A stretch of 64,000 nucleotides of DNA from Lantana camara (GCA_037501455.1 CM074860.1:23209001-23273000); one strand, 5' to 3'; shown: positions 1 to 10,719, counted from the first letter of the stretch. Translations and numbers: made by a program. Notes: a model not told the origin generated them from the sequence alone.

Positions 1-1158
1 AATCTTTGGTATAGGCTCAAAAGGGTGTCGCCATACAGACACCTGAACCACGGTCTACGTTGGGATTACACAAGTGGCATATGTAGAATTAGTAGAATCA
101 ATAAAAGACCTACACTTGTTGAGAAGAAGGATGATTTCTTACTGATTAAGTTGTTCGTAGTCTAATAAATATTAAACCCTTGGCCAAGGTGGATAAAAGA
201 TCAAGACATCAAGAAAATGGGGTTTTCTTGGATTGAGATCTAAATGGATATGAAACGAACTTAACTTTAAAGATCAAGAGTAACAAGGCTCTGAGAATAT
301 TCCCATGCCTTAGTTCTTGATTGAAAGATGGTGTTGTGAGAGGATTGTATTTTACTGATTATCATTGATTGAAAGGTTCTTCGATTCATTTCGTTATTCG
401 ACTAGGGGTCACACACCCATTGCTAGATTACGGTAATGTGATCTGTGAAGTGATTAATTAATTAAAGGAATTAATTAATTACTGTCAGTGCTAATCGAAT
501 AATGAACCTAAAGTGTTACACACAAATGCCAGAATACGAGGGTTATGGTAGGAGATTAATTAGATTAACGAAGGATCAAATTGTTGATCAAAATGAGAGC
601 ATTTACACGTGGGCATTGCCACGTGTCAAGCACACGTGTCACGCGGTCTGCGTGGCTGCCACGTGTCACGCACACGTGGCTTCACACATGGCTCCGATGT
701 GTGATTTATTTCACACGTGAATTCTTTTCTACAATTAATTAATCAAATTGTAATTAATTAATTTTGGTCTTTTAATTAATTATGAATTAATTGTTAAGAC
801 TATTCTCAAAATATTTAACCCAATCAATAATTAATTATGAATTAAGTTATTTATTGAATAAACTGACTTTTGACTTTAATAGGTAAAGGTTGAAAAGTCA
901 AATTTTCTATTGTAGGAGAGACAAAGCATCTCTTGCTAGACTTGGAGAATAAGTTAAGAACTTATTTTCTAATTAAAAGTTAATAATTAATTAGTTAATT
1001 AGTGAGCAAGAAAACAAAGTCCACTAGGTTTGGGAACCCTAGGGATTTTCGAACCCCACTAGTATATATACTAGTGGTGGTGCTTCTCTTACTCGTTAGA
1101 CCAACACTCAAGAAGTGTTAATTGTATTTGAGAAAAATAAAAGAAAAGTTTTCAAAGT
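1..1158 (+). mobile_element. Truncated copia-type LTR (3' part), diverged relative of the copia-1/copia-3 LTRs
   Basis: The block is collinear with the last ~1.35 kb of the copia-1 LTR. It shares the AAGGGTGTCGCC block near position 24, the 'taggggt..acacc..ttgctaga' block near 405-425, the AATTAATTAATT run, a CACGTG-rich stretch at 606-719 and an AT-rich tail. A TATATA-centred inverted repeat at about 1059-1076 sits where the copia-1 TATA box lies. Similarity stops near 1150-1160, where Tat sequence on the other strand begins. No primer-binding site follows, so it is a fragment; its left end lies outside the window. Confidence 0.75.
606..719. promoter_or_regulatory. Cluster of six CACGTG (G-box) palindromes in the truncated copia LTR
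   Basis: CACGTG hexamers start at 606, 620, 633, 660, 673 and 714, most with ACGTGTC-type flanks. In plants CACGTG is the G-box bound by bZIP and bHLH factors, and ACGTGTC is the core of ABA-responsive elements. The position upstream of the TATA-like sequence near 1063 fits the U3 promoter part of the LTR. Function is inferred. Confidence 0.6.
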
Positions 1159-1164
1159 AAAATA

Positions 1165-3158
1165 TCCTTTCGGCCTCTCTTCGATTACGTTTACGGGCGG
1201 TCTTCGTGTCTTCTCCAAAGGGTCCCCTGGCTATCATATCGATCCGACAGAGACAAGGGAGATTATTCTCTCTAGGTCGGCTGCTTGGTTTCCCTGTGCC
1301 GAGGAGGGCTCCTTTCGACTCGATCCTCAGCCCGTAGGGCGAGTTCATCGAGTTTCTTCACGAATTCTTGTAGTTGTCCGCCCTAGATCAAACGCTCAAC
1401 CTCATCTCTCAGGGCGAAGCACTCGGAGGTATTGTGGCTAGTCTACCGATGGAAATGGCAGTACTTTCCAGAGTCCCTCGTCTTCTGTGTCTCCTTAATC
1501 GGCTTTGGATTTTTGAACAACTTCTTATTGGAGATGTTGTAGATTTCTTCGATAGGCCTGTTGAGGGGGGTGTAGTGCTTCTTCATACTGCTCTCGGAGC
1601 CCTGATTGGCCTGGCCCTTGTTGTCCAGCTTTGACTCGATCCTCGAGTGTCGAAGGGCTTCCATTTTCTTTCCGGGGCACTTCTTCCACCCTCATCTAAT
1701 CTCCCGCGATCTCGAGCAGTTTAGAAATCGAGTCGGGGTTCTTTTGAACAATATACCGGGCGCACTCCTTATCTCGAAGGGCCGTGTGGAGGGTTGGAAT
1801 CAGCATGTCCATGCTAGGGGCTTGGACTTAGACTGCTGCTCGGGAGAATCGAGTGAAGAAATCCCTAAGCGTTTCATCTTTCTTCTTCACGATGTTGTAA
1901 AGGTAGGTCGAGGGTAGCTTGTCACCCTTCACGGATGAGAAGTGGGCTATAAATCGATCGACAAGTTCATCGTACGAATTAATGCATCTTGGGGCCAGCC
2001 TTAAGAACCAGTTTTGGGCTACCCCCATAAGGGTTGTGGCGAAAATCTTGATGAGGACATCGGGCGAGTGTCCGAACATACTTATCTCAATCTCGAATCG
2101 ATCGACATGTCTCTCCCGTTAGTAGTGCCACTATAAGTTGGGAGGTTAGTTAGCATTTTATCCACGGCCATCGCCCCGATTATCTCCTCGCAGAACGGTG
2201 ATCGGGCCTCCCAGGCATTTCTGTAATTCCAGGCTAGTGGTCGGGCATCATCGTATCCACGCCGAGGTTGCTGGTCTCGATCTCGTCTTCCCCGGGGAGG
2301 CTGATAATAGGATTCTTCTTCCTCATATTGAATATCATAAACCGGAGGCACTCTGGGCAGCGGTTTCTCGAATGGCAGTCAATCCTTAGGAGGGATTGGC
2401 CTCTCCTTAGGAGGAAGTTTGTTCCTCAAATCATCTTTCCCCATGGAAAAACCCCGATTAGAATTCCTGGGGGCGTTGGGGTCGACCCTAGCCCCTAGGC
2501 GATCGAAGACAGCGAGGTTCCTAGGCTCTTTGCCTTTCCTGGACCCGGGGGACACACCCCTGAATTCATTGGTTTTCCTTGCCACATAGAGCGCCTTGGC
2601 ATCAACTCTTCTTTACTGATGCGGGGGACCTCTTCTTCATGCCCATTCCCCTCGATGGCTCTCTTACCTAGGTCTCAGCGGCGATCCGACTCGGCCACTT
2701 GTTCCTGGGGCTTATGACTTCCGTTTCTTGGGGCCCTTGACTGGCTCCTTGAGGCCCCATATACTCAGGCGGACGAGGAGCATAGTCGTAGTACTGGCTC
2801 TGATAGTAACCCGGAGGTGGCGGAGCAGGGGCATACCCCCAATGTGGCAGGGGAGCATACCCGAGATAGGCCAGAGGCCCATAGTAATGAGAGTATTGGT
2901 CGGTCAGAGGATGAACGTCGACAGGAGTTGTTCGGGGCTTTTTCGAGAAGACTGGGGCTCTTCCCTGTGCAGTGGCCATAACAGTCTCGGCCCGACACTA
3001 CTCGAGGTAGGTGTCCAAGTCAGGTTCGGAGTAAACCGCGGGAGTGCCCCTCCTTGGTTTTAGGTGCCCCTCGGTCATTGGAGCAGCTATGACCTCATGC
3101 CCGTCAGGGCCAAACACTCTTCCACTTCTGTTTCTCATGGTTTTAGACTTTTGTTCGA
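1165..3158 (-). pseudogene. Tat gag pseudogene
   Basis: Minus-strand frames hold, in order, a proline/tyrosine-rich N-terminal region (2979-2668), a linker with an acidic EEEE run (2351-2082), a retrotransposon gag core with the AQNWFLRLAP and FI-HFSS motifs (2079-1828), the zinc-knuckle approach NRPIEEIYN...SGKYCHFHR (1664-1443), and a peptide matching MIAGGP of the protease linker (near 1240). The last two match the 24651-38015 element. Gag would form the particle shell. At least four frame changes or stops separate the pieces, so no protein is possible. Boundaries are approximate. Confidence 0.75.
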
Positions 3159-3180
3159 GATTTCCCACAGACGGTGCCAA
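3159..3180 (-). other. Primer-binding site of the Tat fragment
   Basis: On the minus strand the sequence begins TTGGCACCGTCTGTGGG, two bases inside the LTR end ...ATCA (3183). The same CACCGTCTGTGGGAAATC block follows the 5' LTR of the intact Tat element at 25517-25534, which fixes the orientation. Confidence 0.75.
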
Positions 3181-3182
3181 AA

Positions 3183-3563
3183 TGATCGAGTCAAATTTTG
3201 GTATTCAGTAGCTCGAGCAGGTGTCGACCTGGTAACTTAGAATTTGTTTATTAGATAAGTCCTCGAGGTTGAGTAGATCTGTTCGAAGGAAGGCAGAGTG
3301 AGCTCAAAGGCCGACTTGGGATGGGAAGAGTTGGACCCAATGTCGGCTCTATGATGTTCAAGTCAGATATCGATACAAAAGAGAGTATGTCGAGTTGACT
3401 TAAGGTGCAGTTAATGAAGTTACCAAATTACATTTATGGAGGGGTATTTATACCCTTTGGAGCTAATGATGACACAAGGTACAATCTGTAGATGCATTTA
3501 ATGCTCACAGGTACGATACGAAAGTACACTTTGCATTTAATGCAGTTGACCGCTGAAGGGACC
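3183..3563 (-). repeat. Partial 5' LTR of the Tat fragment
   Basis: About 380 bp between the PBS and the start of the next LTR. The minus-strand LTR end ...TCGATCA lies at 3183. The expected TG start is missing at 3563, so the LTR was interrupted there by the element starting at 3564. Confidence 0.55.
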
Positions 3564-4915
3564 TGTAACTCCCCGGTTTTTCCATTCAATCATTATGTGA
3601 TATTATATGTTATGTTATAATTTTATAACATTATATGCATTATGTTTACATAAAGTTATGTAAATTAAATGTTAACGTGGAATTTACGCGAATTAATTAC
3701 CAAACATGATTTATTTGATTATATGACCTTACTTGATCTATTCTCATAATGTGGACTTAATTGGATTAATAACATAAATGAATCATGCATACATAGATAG
3801 ATATTTTATACCTGACTATATATTTCTACAACTTATATATATACGCATCCACTTGATCATTATATAATATAATTGCATTTACACCCTCATCCCACTCACT
3901 TCTAACATGTAATTAAATGAGTAATAAGGGTCTAGTTGCAATAATCACAATCATGCAAGACTTTTACACTCTCATCATAAATACACATACACATTTATAT
4001 ATATTATGTAACGCCCCGAATTTCATTAATTACATTCTTATGTTTAAAATAATTTTATAAATTATATTTTATAATACTTTCATGAAATTTTATGAATTTA
4101 TACCAAAGTGAAAATTTCTTTCATGACTTGAAAATATTTATTGCGTTGAAATAATTGCCGAATAGGATTTAATTATCAATTTGTCCTTAGATGCTCATTC
4201 ATTTAAATTGAGGGACCAAATTGCATGACTTTCCCCAAGGATTTAATTGATCAATTCTCAAAGATTTTCATCCTTAATTGCATGATTTGAATATTTGAAC
4301 GTTTAAGTAGCAATTTAGCCAATTTCACAAAATTCAAAATGGTGATTCACGTACCATTTCTTCCACTCTCTTCCAAGATCAATTTCATCTAATTCTCCCA
4401 ACCTATTTGCTCTTTCTTGCTCTCGGTTCTTCAAGAAGAAAAGGAGGAAGAGATTCATCATAATCATCAAGATTTTTCAAGAAAAATTCCAAGCTTTGAA
4501 GCTTGTTCATCATCATCATCTATCTCCCTCATTTCTTTAGCTCAAGGTGGGTTTATGCATGGATTGATGATTCTTGAGCATATATGAAGTAGTTAGGGTT
4601 TGTGATTTATGCAATATATGGATTATATGGTAATAGATGCATGAATATATGATTATACCATGAATTAAAGCATGAATTCTTGAAGTATTTGAGCTTTTTT
4701 TTATGGTGGATTATATATATGAATTGTAAGTAGGAATTCTTGGTGATTATGTGTGAATTAGGTGTTTATATGAAATATTATTGCCCATTAAACATGTATG
4801 CATGTAAATCTCCAGAAATCTTGCAATTATATGAGTGAAACTTGGTGTTTTGTGGTGGTTGATTTTGTCCCAAGAGCCTCCCCTGTTCTGCTCTGTTTCT
4901 GCATTTGCAGAGGAG

Positions 4916-5147
4916 CGGGAACGGCCCTTCCCGTCCCTAGTTCATTCTGGGAACGGTCGTTCCCACTCCTTTGAATGCTTAGACGGCGCACGCATGGGAA
5001 CGGCCGTTCCCATTTTGGCCTATAAGCCGGAAGGTCCGTTCCCAACAAAGTCGCCATTTTAAATCATAAAGCGCAGGGACGTTTTCTTGGGACTACGGGA
5101 ACGGTCCTTCCCAGTTTACACTGAGGACCGGAATGGCCGTTCCCACC
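4916..5147. repeat. Palindrome array A (consensus GGGAACGGCCGTTCCC)
   Basis: Six spaced copies: 4916-4933 (6-bp arms, loop of 6), 4948-4965 (8-bp arms TGGGAACG/CGTTCCCA), 4994-5013 (perfect 20-bp palindrome), 5027-5043 (decayed), 5097-5112 and 5128-5147. Spacers are unrelated and 14-55 bp long. The copies lie 0.9-1.14 kb into the LTR, the same slot where the related LTRs carry arrays built from other words. Confidence 0.85.
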
Positions 5148-5602
5148 TCGCTGACAGAACAAAACATTCTGTACAAAAATGTGATTTTTGGGATTTTAAC
5201 CCAATCACTTCTTTGATCCCAAATTGCTATTATATGATTGAATACATGTCAAAACAAGATGTTTTCATGCTACATTGTATATTGAACGTCATCTCGTTGT
5301 ATTTTCCCCGTTCGTCATATTTGGTACATTTAGAGTCATGTCTCACGTGTACACGTCTATTTTGCACAGACCAACTTCATCGGGACGAGGAGCAAGCCCC
5401 GTAGACCGTATCCCACTCGTCTCTTGTCGGTAAAAGTGAGGTTTAATTGTTAGTTATATAGAACCCGTATAACCATTATGTGGATTTCAAGCCAAAAGGT
5501 ATATATATACTTATTTATGATGGTTTCTAAACCTATACACAATTACAAGCAAGCCATGTTCATGAAAGCAAGTCATGTATCGTGATTTATTGATTGACCA
5601 TG

Positions 5603-5880
5603 TTTTGGCGAGTAAAGCATGTCGCATTGGGCCCGAGGATAGTAATTTGAGCCAACCGGGAAAGCATGGGCTGACGGGTAACTCGAATGCTATCCTCACC
5701 ACATTGGGATGACCCCTGAATCCGCTAGGAGATTAGTGGAGGAAGGAATTCCGGGCTTACGGATTTATGTACCCTCTGCTCAATGATCATGGATGATAGG
5801 GCCTTGCAATCCTATCATCAACTGGAGGAAGAAGGAGACTGGGGACGGGTCCAACACCACGGATTGTCCTCGGGTTATTG
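5603..5880 (+). other. Conserved multi-hairpin domain, copy 1 (solo LTR)
   Basis: Alignable with 7901-8134 and with the reverse strand of 19509-19783. It starts TTTTGGCGAGTA and contains GAGCCAACC, GACGGGTAAC, TTGGGATGACCCCTGAATCC and GCCTTGCAAT. Stems: GAGGATAGTA (5635-5644) with TGCTATCCTC (5688-5697, one G-U pair), and GATGATAGG (5792-5800) with CCTATCATC (5811-5819, perfect). Loop sequence is more conserved than stem sequence, as expected for a structure acting in RNA. Role unknown. Confidence 0.65.
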
Positions 5881-6663
5881 TCATGATTGTACTCATTGAT
5901 TGTATTGCCTGAATACACATGCACGATTGCACGATAATTGAATTGCATGATCACGTATCGATTAACAAAACATGCATGTATTGTACACAGTTGGAGTAAG
6001 GTTGGAGAATTGCCCTCACTCATCGGGCCACGTATTGCACGTATTGATTGCATGAAAATGATTCAAGTATTTAATATTGATAGTTGTAATCTCGGGCGAG
6101 TTCTATGTTATTCTTGAAATATAATGTCTTTAGTATAAAACCTTACCCGAGGTTATAACTTGCATGTTAACTGCGCTAATATATACTTATTGCCCCTCAC
6201 TCAGTCTTCCATGGACTGACGCCCCACCTTTCAGGTTGTCGCGGTCGTGTGCTAGGCGGGAGTCAGGGTCGTGTCTTGTTGTCCAGCTGAGTCTTGCACT
6301 TCATACCCTTTCATTTTATTGTTCTTGATGTATCAGAGTTAGCATGTTACGATTATTGTTAGGAGTTAGAGACTTTTATCTGTATGATACATAGGAGATG
6401 ATAATGTATTGATATCTATTAGTACGTATACCTTTACGGTAAATATGGTACTTATATGTATTAATGATATTATGCTTCCGCTTTTACCTTTTATGTCTCG
6501 ATTTGGTTTTACTTTGGGGTATAGTCCCGCCTAGCTAGCCTGTTTCTTTTACTTGTCACCCGTTCGCTATAGGTTAGTTCATGTACGGATTGTCCATTTC
6601 GTATGTGGATAGGCCTATAGTGTGGGGGTGTAGTATCTCCACGTGTAGGGGTGCTACATATTA

Positions 6664-6946
6664 TATACATAATATCTACTTTTACTTTATACATATAAGT
6701 TATATATCTATATATTACATTGCATACACTCATTCATCTCTCCCAATTCCATTTCATTTCATTTCATGTAAAAATCCCACACACACACACACACTAAAAC
6801 ACGAGAGAAACACCAAGAAGAGAAGGAAGGAAGATTTCACATCTCAAGTTTAAATTCAAGGAAGAAAGTTGCATAAATTTGAGCATCATCACCATATCAT
6901 CCTTTCATCATTTCTTTCTTCTATTTGAAGGTATAAATGAGAATTT
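6664..6946 (+). repeat. LTR-B continuation, with (CA)n at 6777-6795
   Basis: After the second TATTA, LTR-B resumes with an AT-rich stretch, a short CA microsatellite and a purine-rich block. Nothing coding is supported. Similar purine/pyrimidine-rich stretches occur at matching offsets in the solo LTR (4435-4470) and in the third LTR (9120-9180). Confidence 0.5.
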
Positions 6947-7286
6947 GATTCATTTATGGATCCATGATTGAACTAAGTTTTGGTGATTTGAATGTGAATC
7001 CTTGTTTATTTATGATTAGAAGCATGAGTAGGATCATTAGACTTTAAAGCTTGCATGAATTCTTGAAGAAAATGAGACTTGGATAATATGAAAATATATG
7101 GGGTTTGTATGATGATTCCTTGATGATTTGAGCATGATTTAATGGATTATATGAAGCTTAATTGATATATATGACCATACGCATGTTGGATGCTAGTTTT
7201 AAGTTGATTTCTTGCCTTGATTTGGTGTTGGGATGACTTGGGAGCAATTTCCGTGCATATCCCCTGTTTTTCGCCCAGAATGCTTC

Positions 7287-7406
7287 GACACGCCCGTGTG
7301 GCTTCCCAGTTCATTTTCCACACGTCGTTGTGGGAGCCCACTACCTCACCCGAGAGTTTTCACACGCCCGTGTCTGCTTTCAGTACATTTTTCACACGCC
7401 CCGTTT
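7287..7406. repeat. Palindrome array B (consensus CACACGCCCGTGTG)
   Basis: Copies at 7287-7300 (GACACGCCCGTGTG), 7318-7334 (CCACAC...TGTGGG), 7361-7374 (CACACGCCCGTGTC) and a decayed 7393-7406. They lie ~1.07-1.19 kb into LTR-B once the nested solo LTR is removed. The core ACACGCCCGTGT is the same word as in the unrelated Athila LTR at 57641-57899. Confidence 0.75.
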
Positions 7407-7770
7407 ATCCCTCAAACGAACTCCGATTGACCTGATTTTTGAACCATTGGAAACCTCTCTTATTGCATTCCTTTCACTTCCTTGGCTCCCGTATGTGACT
7501 TATATGAGTTATATACTTGGTTTATTGATAATTATGCTCTTATTTGACATTTCATAATTGTTATTGCATGATATATTAATCCATGACTTTACCATGCGTC
7601 TTAAATGGTTCATACGAGTCGTGTCTCACGAACACTTGTCGTTGTTGCATAGATTGTCTTCCCGTTGACAAGGAGCAAGCTCTATAGCCGTACCTTTATT
7701 AATTGTCGACACGGGTCAGGTTTAATTTCTAGATATATAGAACCCTATAACCCTACATGATGTTTTCGGT

Positions 7771-7771
<1 letters not shown>

Positions 7772-7833
<62 letters not shown>
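7772..7833. repeat. (AT)n microsatellite
   Basis: About 60 bp of nearly pure AT dinucleotides with one TACA interruption, inside LTR-B. Confidence 0.9.
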
Positions 7834-7834
<1 letters not shown>

Positions 7835-7900
7835 TTCTCAAAACCTCTAGTGATTGCAAATGGTTTTCTTGTTATTGAACTTATCGTGATTGATTGATTA

Positions 7901-8134
7901 TTTTGGCGAGTAAAACATGTTCACTTTGGCCCCGAGGGTAGTGTATTGAGCCAACCGGGAAAGCAAGGGCTGACGGGTAACTTTTGCACTATCCTCACCA
8001 ATTTTGGGATGACCCCTGAATCCACTAGGAGATTAGTGGAGGAAGGAGTTCCGGGCATAGGGACTCATGAACCCTATGCCCAATGTTATTGGGTGGTGGG
8101 GCCTTGCAATCCCACCATCAACCGGAGGCAAAAG
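7901..8134 (+). other. Conserved multi-hairpin domain, copy 2 (LTR-B)
   Basis: Same block as 5603-5880. Stems: GAGGGTAGTG (7934-7943) with CACTATCCTC (7987-7996, one G-U); GGGCATAGGG (8053-8062) with CCCTATGCCC (8072-8081, perfect, loop ACTCATGAA); GGTGGTGGG (8092-8100) with CCCACCATC (8111-8119, one G-U). Against copy 1, the last stem has two full A-T to G-C pair changes with the loop GCCTTGCAAT unchanged. Confidence 0.65.
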
Positions 8135-8643
8135 GGTTCATGAAACTGCTAATTGTGCACTGTAACAACTTGCATGATAACCATTGAATTGAAACCTAAA
8201 TATTGATTGTTCACTGTTGATGTAAAGGTTGGAGAATTGCCCTCACTCGTCGGGCCATGGATTGAATTGATAATGATTGAAATGTTAAATTGATTTAGTT
8301 GTAATCTCGGGCGAGAACAAATCCTATTCTTAAACTTATATTGTTCCTTTTATAAAACCTTACCCGAGGCTATAACTTGCATGATACATGCGCTAATATT
8401 TATTTATACCCCCTCACTCAGTCTTTTGTAGACTGACACCTCACTTTTCAGGTCTTGCAGGGTGCGTGCTAGGCGGGATGTGAGTCGAGTCATATCTTTT
8501 ATTTTGAGTCTAGCATTCCACTTTCATATTGGCACATGTATTGTTCTTGTTTCATTTTGAGATTTGGTACATATGTATATGATGTAAGTAAACTTGATGA
8601 TAATGAGATGCATGAATAGTGTGCTATTGTTTTATGGCGTATG

Positions 8644-9573
8644 TGTAACGCCCCGATTTTCAGACAGTCAGGCACGCTCGACACGTGTGGGTTTCGAGTG
8701 TTAGGACTTTATTTTATTAACTTCGTTTATTTAATTTATACGTGTTATGTTAATTTCTATAAATTGCGTTTAACATGATCACGTGAAAATTGTATGATAT
8801 TCATTTCATTTTGAGAATTATGTATGAATGAAATTTGATTGTTACATGAGTTAATTGTCCAATTTGATTTAATTGCCAAATTGTCCTTAAATGTTCATTC
8901 ATTTCAATTGAGGGACTAAATTGCATGAAAACCTTTGAGGACTAAAATGATCACTTTCCAAACTTGACACCCTTAATTGCATGACTTACAAACATTAGGG
9001 ATTTAATTGCAAAAATCATATCTCTTCAAGAGATATATCGATACATGCTTCTCTTTCATCATCTTCATTCTTTTTCATCCAAAAATCATCATTCCTCCTT
9101 GCTCCTCTCTACCGAGCCAAAACCATGAAAAAGGAAGAAGAGAAATCCTTCATCTTCAAGCTAAGTTCCAAGAAAGCTAGGGAAGTCAAGCTCAAACAAC
9201 CATATTCATCATCTTTTTCCATCTATTTTCACTTGAAGGTATAGATGAGCATATATGTGACTTCTTGATCATAAGTCTTGAAGCTAGGGTTTATGGTTCA
9301 AGCTTGATAATTGTGTATTTGATGTTAGAAGCATGATTAGGAGCTGTAAACTTGAATTGGTGTTTGGATTCTTGAAAACATGAAGGAATATGGCATGAGT
9401 TGATATATGGGGAAAGTTGATGATTTGTGATGATCAAGCATAAAACAAGTGTTTATATTGGGTCTTTTGGTATCTTAAGCATGCAAGTATATTTTTCTTC
9501 ATGAATTATTATGTTTGGAATTGAATTATGTGAGTTTGATGAGATTTGGGAGTGGTTCGTGCATGCCCTGTTC
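8644..9573 (+). mobile_element. Third TGTAACGCCCC LTR (5' ~930 bp only), interrupted by copia-1
   Basis: It starts TGTAACGCCCCGATTTTC at 8644 inside LTR-B; the 5 bp before it are GTATG. The shared 'attgtcctta.atg.tcattcattt' and 'gagggac.aaattgcatga' blocks at 8880-8935 place it in the same LTR group as 4007-6658. It stops at 9573, where copia-1 begins, about where its own palindrome array would start. No continuation in this orientation was found beyond copia-1. Confidence 0.7.
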
Positions 9574-10719
9574 TGTTAGGAATAGTGCCCTAGAAAGCCG
9601 ATTGTATATCTGCTTTGTACTTTTCCTTATTGTAATCACAGACAATCTTTGAATGAAATAACGAATTGAGGCAACACTTCTTTATATGCTCTTGTTTGGT
9701 ATGCGTTTACTTTATCTGTGCATGTATGAGAACTCCCCTAATCCTTATGACTTTAGGACTCTACCATTTAGGTGAAATGGTTCATGAAACGAGCCCTATA
9801 TCACATAAGTCATGATTAGTAAAATACTCCAAGCCGATGAGGCCTACAGACAGTGGGAGTGTCAACTTGACTCCTCTAAGGCTTGCTTGTGGGATCACGC
9901 CCTTAAGAAGGACCACCTTGTTTCATGGAGGTGCAAAGTGTATAGTTGATACGTGCGTGATACATGAGGGTGCTTACTTTAATAAGTAAGTTCACTGAGG
10001 TGCCCCGTGTGAGACCATTCCTAAATGGGAAAGGAAGTTTCTATTTCAGGAAATAGAAACTTCCAGATTAGGAAATATCTCACGAGTCATTGATGTGATT
10101 AATTGATCCTTAGACTTGAGGTTCCTTGTCACTTTATGAGTTAACTCTGTAGTCTTAGGTATAAGCTTTAAAGGGTGTCGCCTTAGACAACTGATTCAAG
10201 GCTTATGCTGGGGCTACACAAGTGATTCATGAAAGTGAATGACAATCAAGATAGGACCTACACTTGCATATGCAAGGTGATCTCTTATTGTGTATGTCAT
10301 TCATATGCCATATGGAGTCCTTGGCCAAGGCAGTAGATCAAGACATCAAGAAAAGGGTTTCTTGGATTGAGATCAAATGGATATGAAATGCACTTAGCTT
10401 TAAGACCGGATTATTAGGGTTCTGATTATTCCCTTGCCCTAGATCTTGGTTGAGAGATAGTAAGTAGGAGGATTGTATCTCACATGAATCAATGACCTAA
10501 AGGTTCTGTCGAATCCGAACATTCCAATTCAGCTAGGGGTTAAACACCTGTTGCTAGACTATGGTCGTTTAATCTGTGGACTGATTAATTAATTAGTGAA
10601 TTAATTAATTGGGGTCACTGCTAATTGAATTGAGAACCTAGAGGGTCACACACAACAACTTGGTTACATGAGGTGAGGCTTTAAAATGATTAAACGAGTT
10701 AATCGGGCCTAGAGGGTTC

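Larger units (their letters stand above)
1159..3563 (-). mobile_element. Fragment of a Tat-lineage Ty3/gypsy retrotransposon (5' LTR part, PBS, gag)
   Basis: Read on the minus strand it runs partial 5' LTR (3563-3183), primer-binding site (3180-3159), gag, and the start of the protease-linker region, ending near 1160. Several short peptides match the complete Tat element at 24651-38015 in order, including NRPI-E-Y-A-KKLFK and SGKYC-FH. The element is cut at 1160 by the copia LTR, and at 3563 by an LTR beginning TGTAACTCCCC. Many frame breaks show that it is old. Confidence 0.8.
4007..6658 (+). mobile_element. Solo LTR, 2652 bp, TGTAACGCCCC...GTGCTACA, TSD TATTA
   Basis: It begins TGTAACGCCCC at 4007 and ends GGGGTGCTACA at 6658. 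It is flanked by the perfect 5-bp duplication TATTA (4002-4006 and 6659-6663), and LTR-B sequence continues on both sides. Nothing coding lies inside, so it is a solo LTR left by LTR-LTR recombination. It carries palindrome array A (4916-5147), the hairpin domain (5603-5880) and the CAGTC hairpin (6202-6218). Because it is complete, it gives the reference length for this group. Confidence 0.92.
3564..8643 (+). mobile_element. LTR-B: long LTR starting TGTAACTCCCCGG, split by a solo LTR and cut at its 3' end
   Basis: The LTR starts at 3564 and shares its first ~60 bp with LTR-C (21543, minus strand). It is interrupted by the solo LTR at 4007-6658 and resumes at 6664 after the duplicated TATTA. 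It then carries a palindrome array (7287-7406), a conserved hairpin domain (7901-8134) and the CAGTCT hairpin (8419-8435). It stops at 8643, where a third TGTAACGCCCC LTR begins, losing ~200-250 bp of tail compared with the solo LTR. Its own sequence totals ~2.4 kb. No gag or pol is attached. TGTAAC(A/G)CCCC starts are common in long LTRs of plant chromoviruses such as Tekay/Del; the lineage here is an inference. Confidence 0.75.

Noticed and set aside
4827..5404. Open frames across palindrome array A
   Set aside because: They read the GGGAACGGCC repeats; not conserved in frame between LTR copies and with no domain.
7772..7833. Long AT run as a possible replication origin or matrix attachment site
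   Set aside because: A plain AT microsatellite inside an LTR; nothing else supports such a role.
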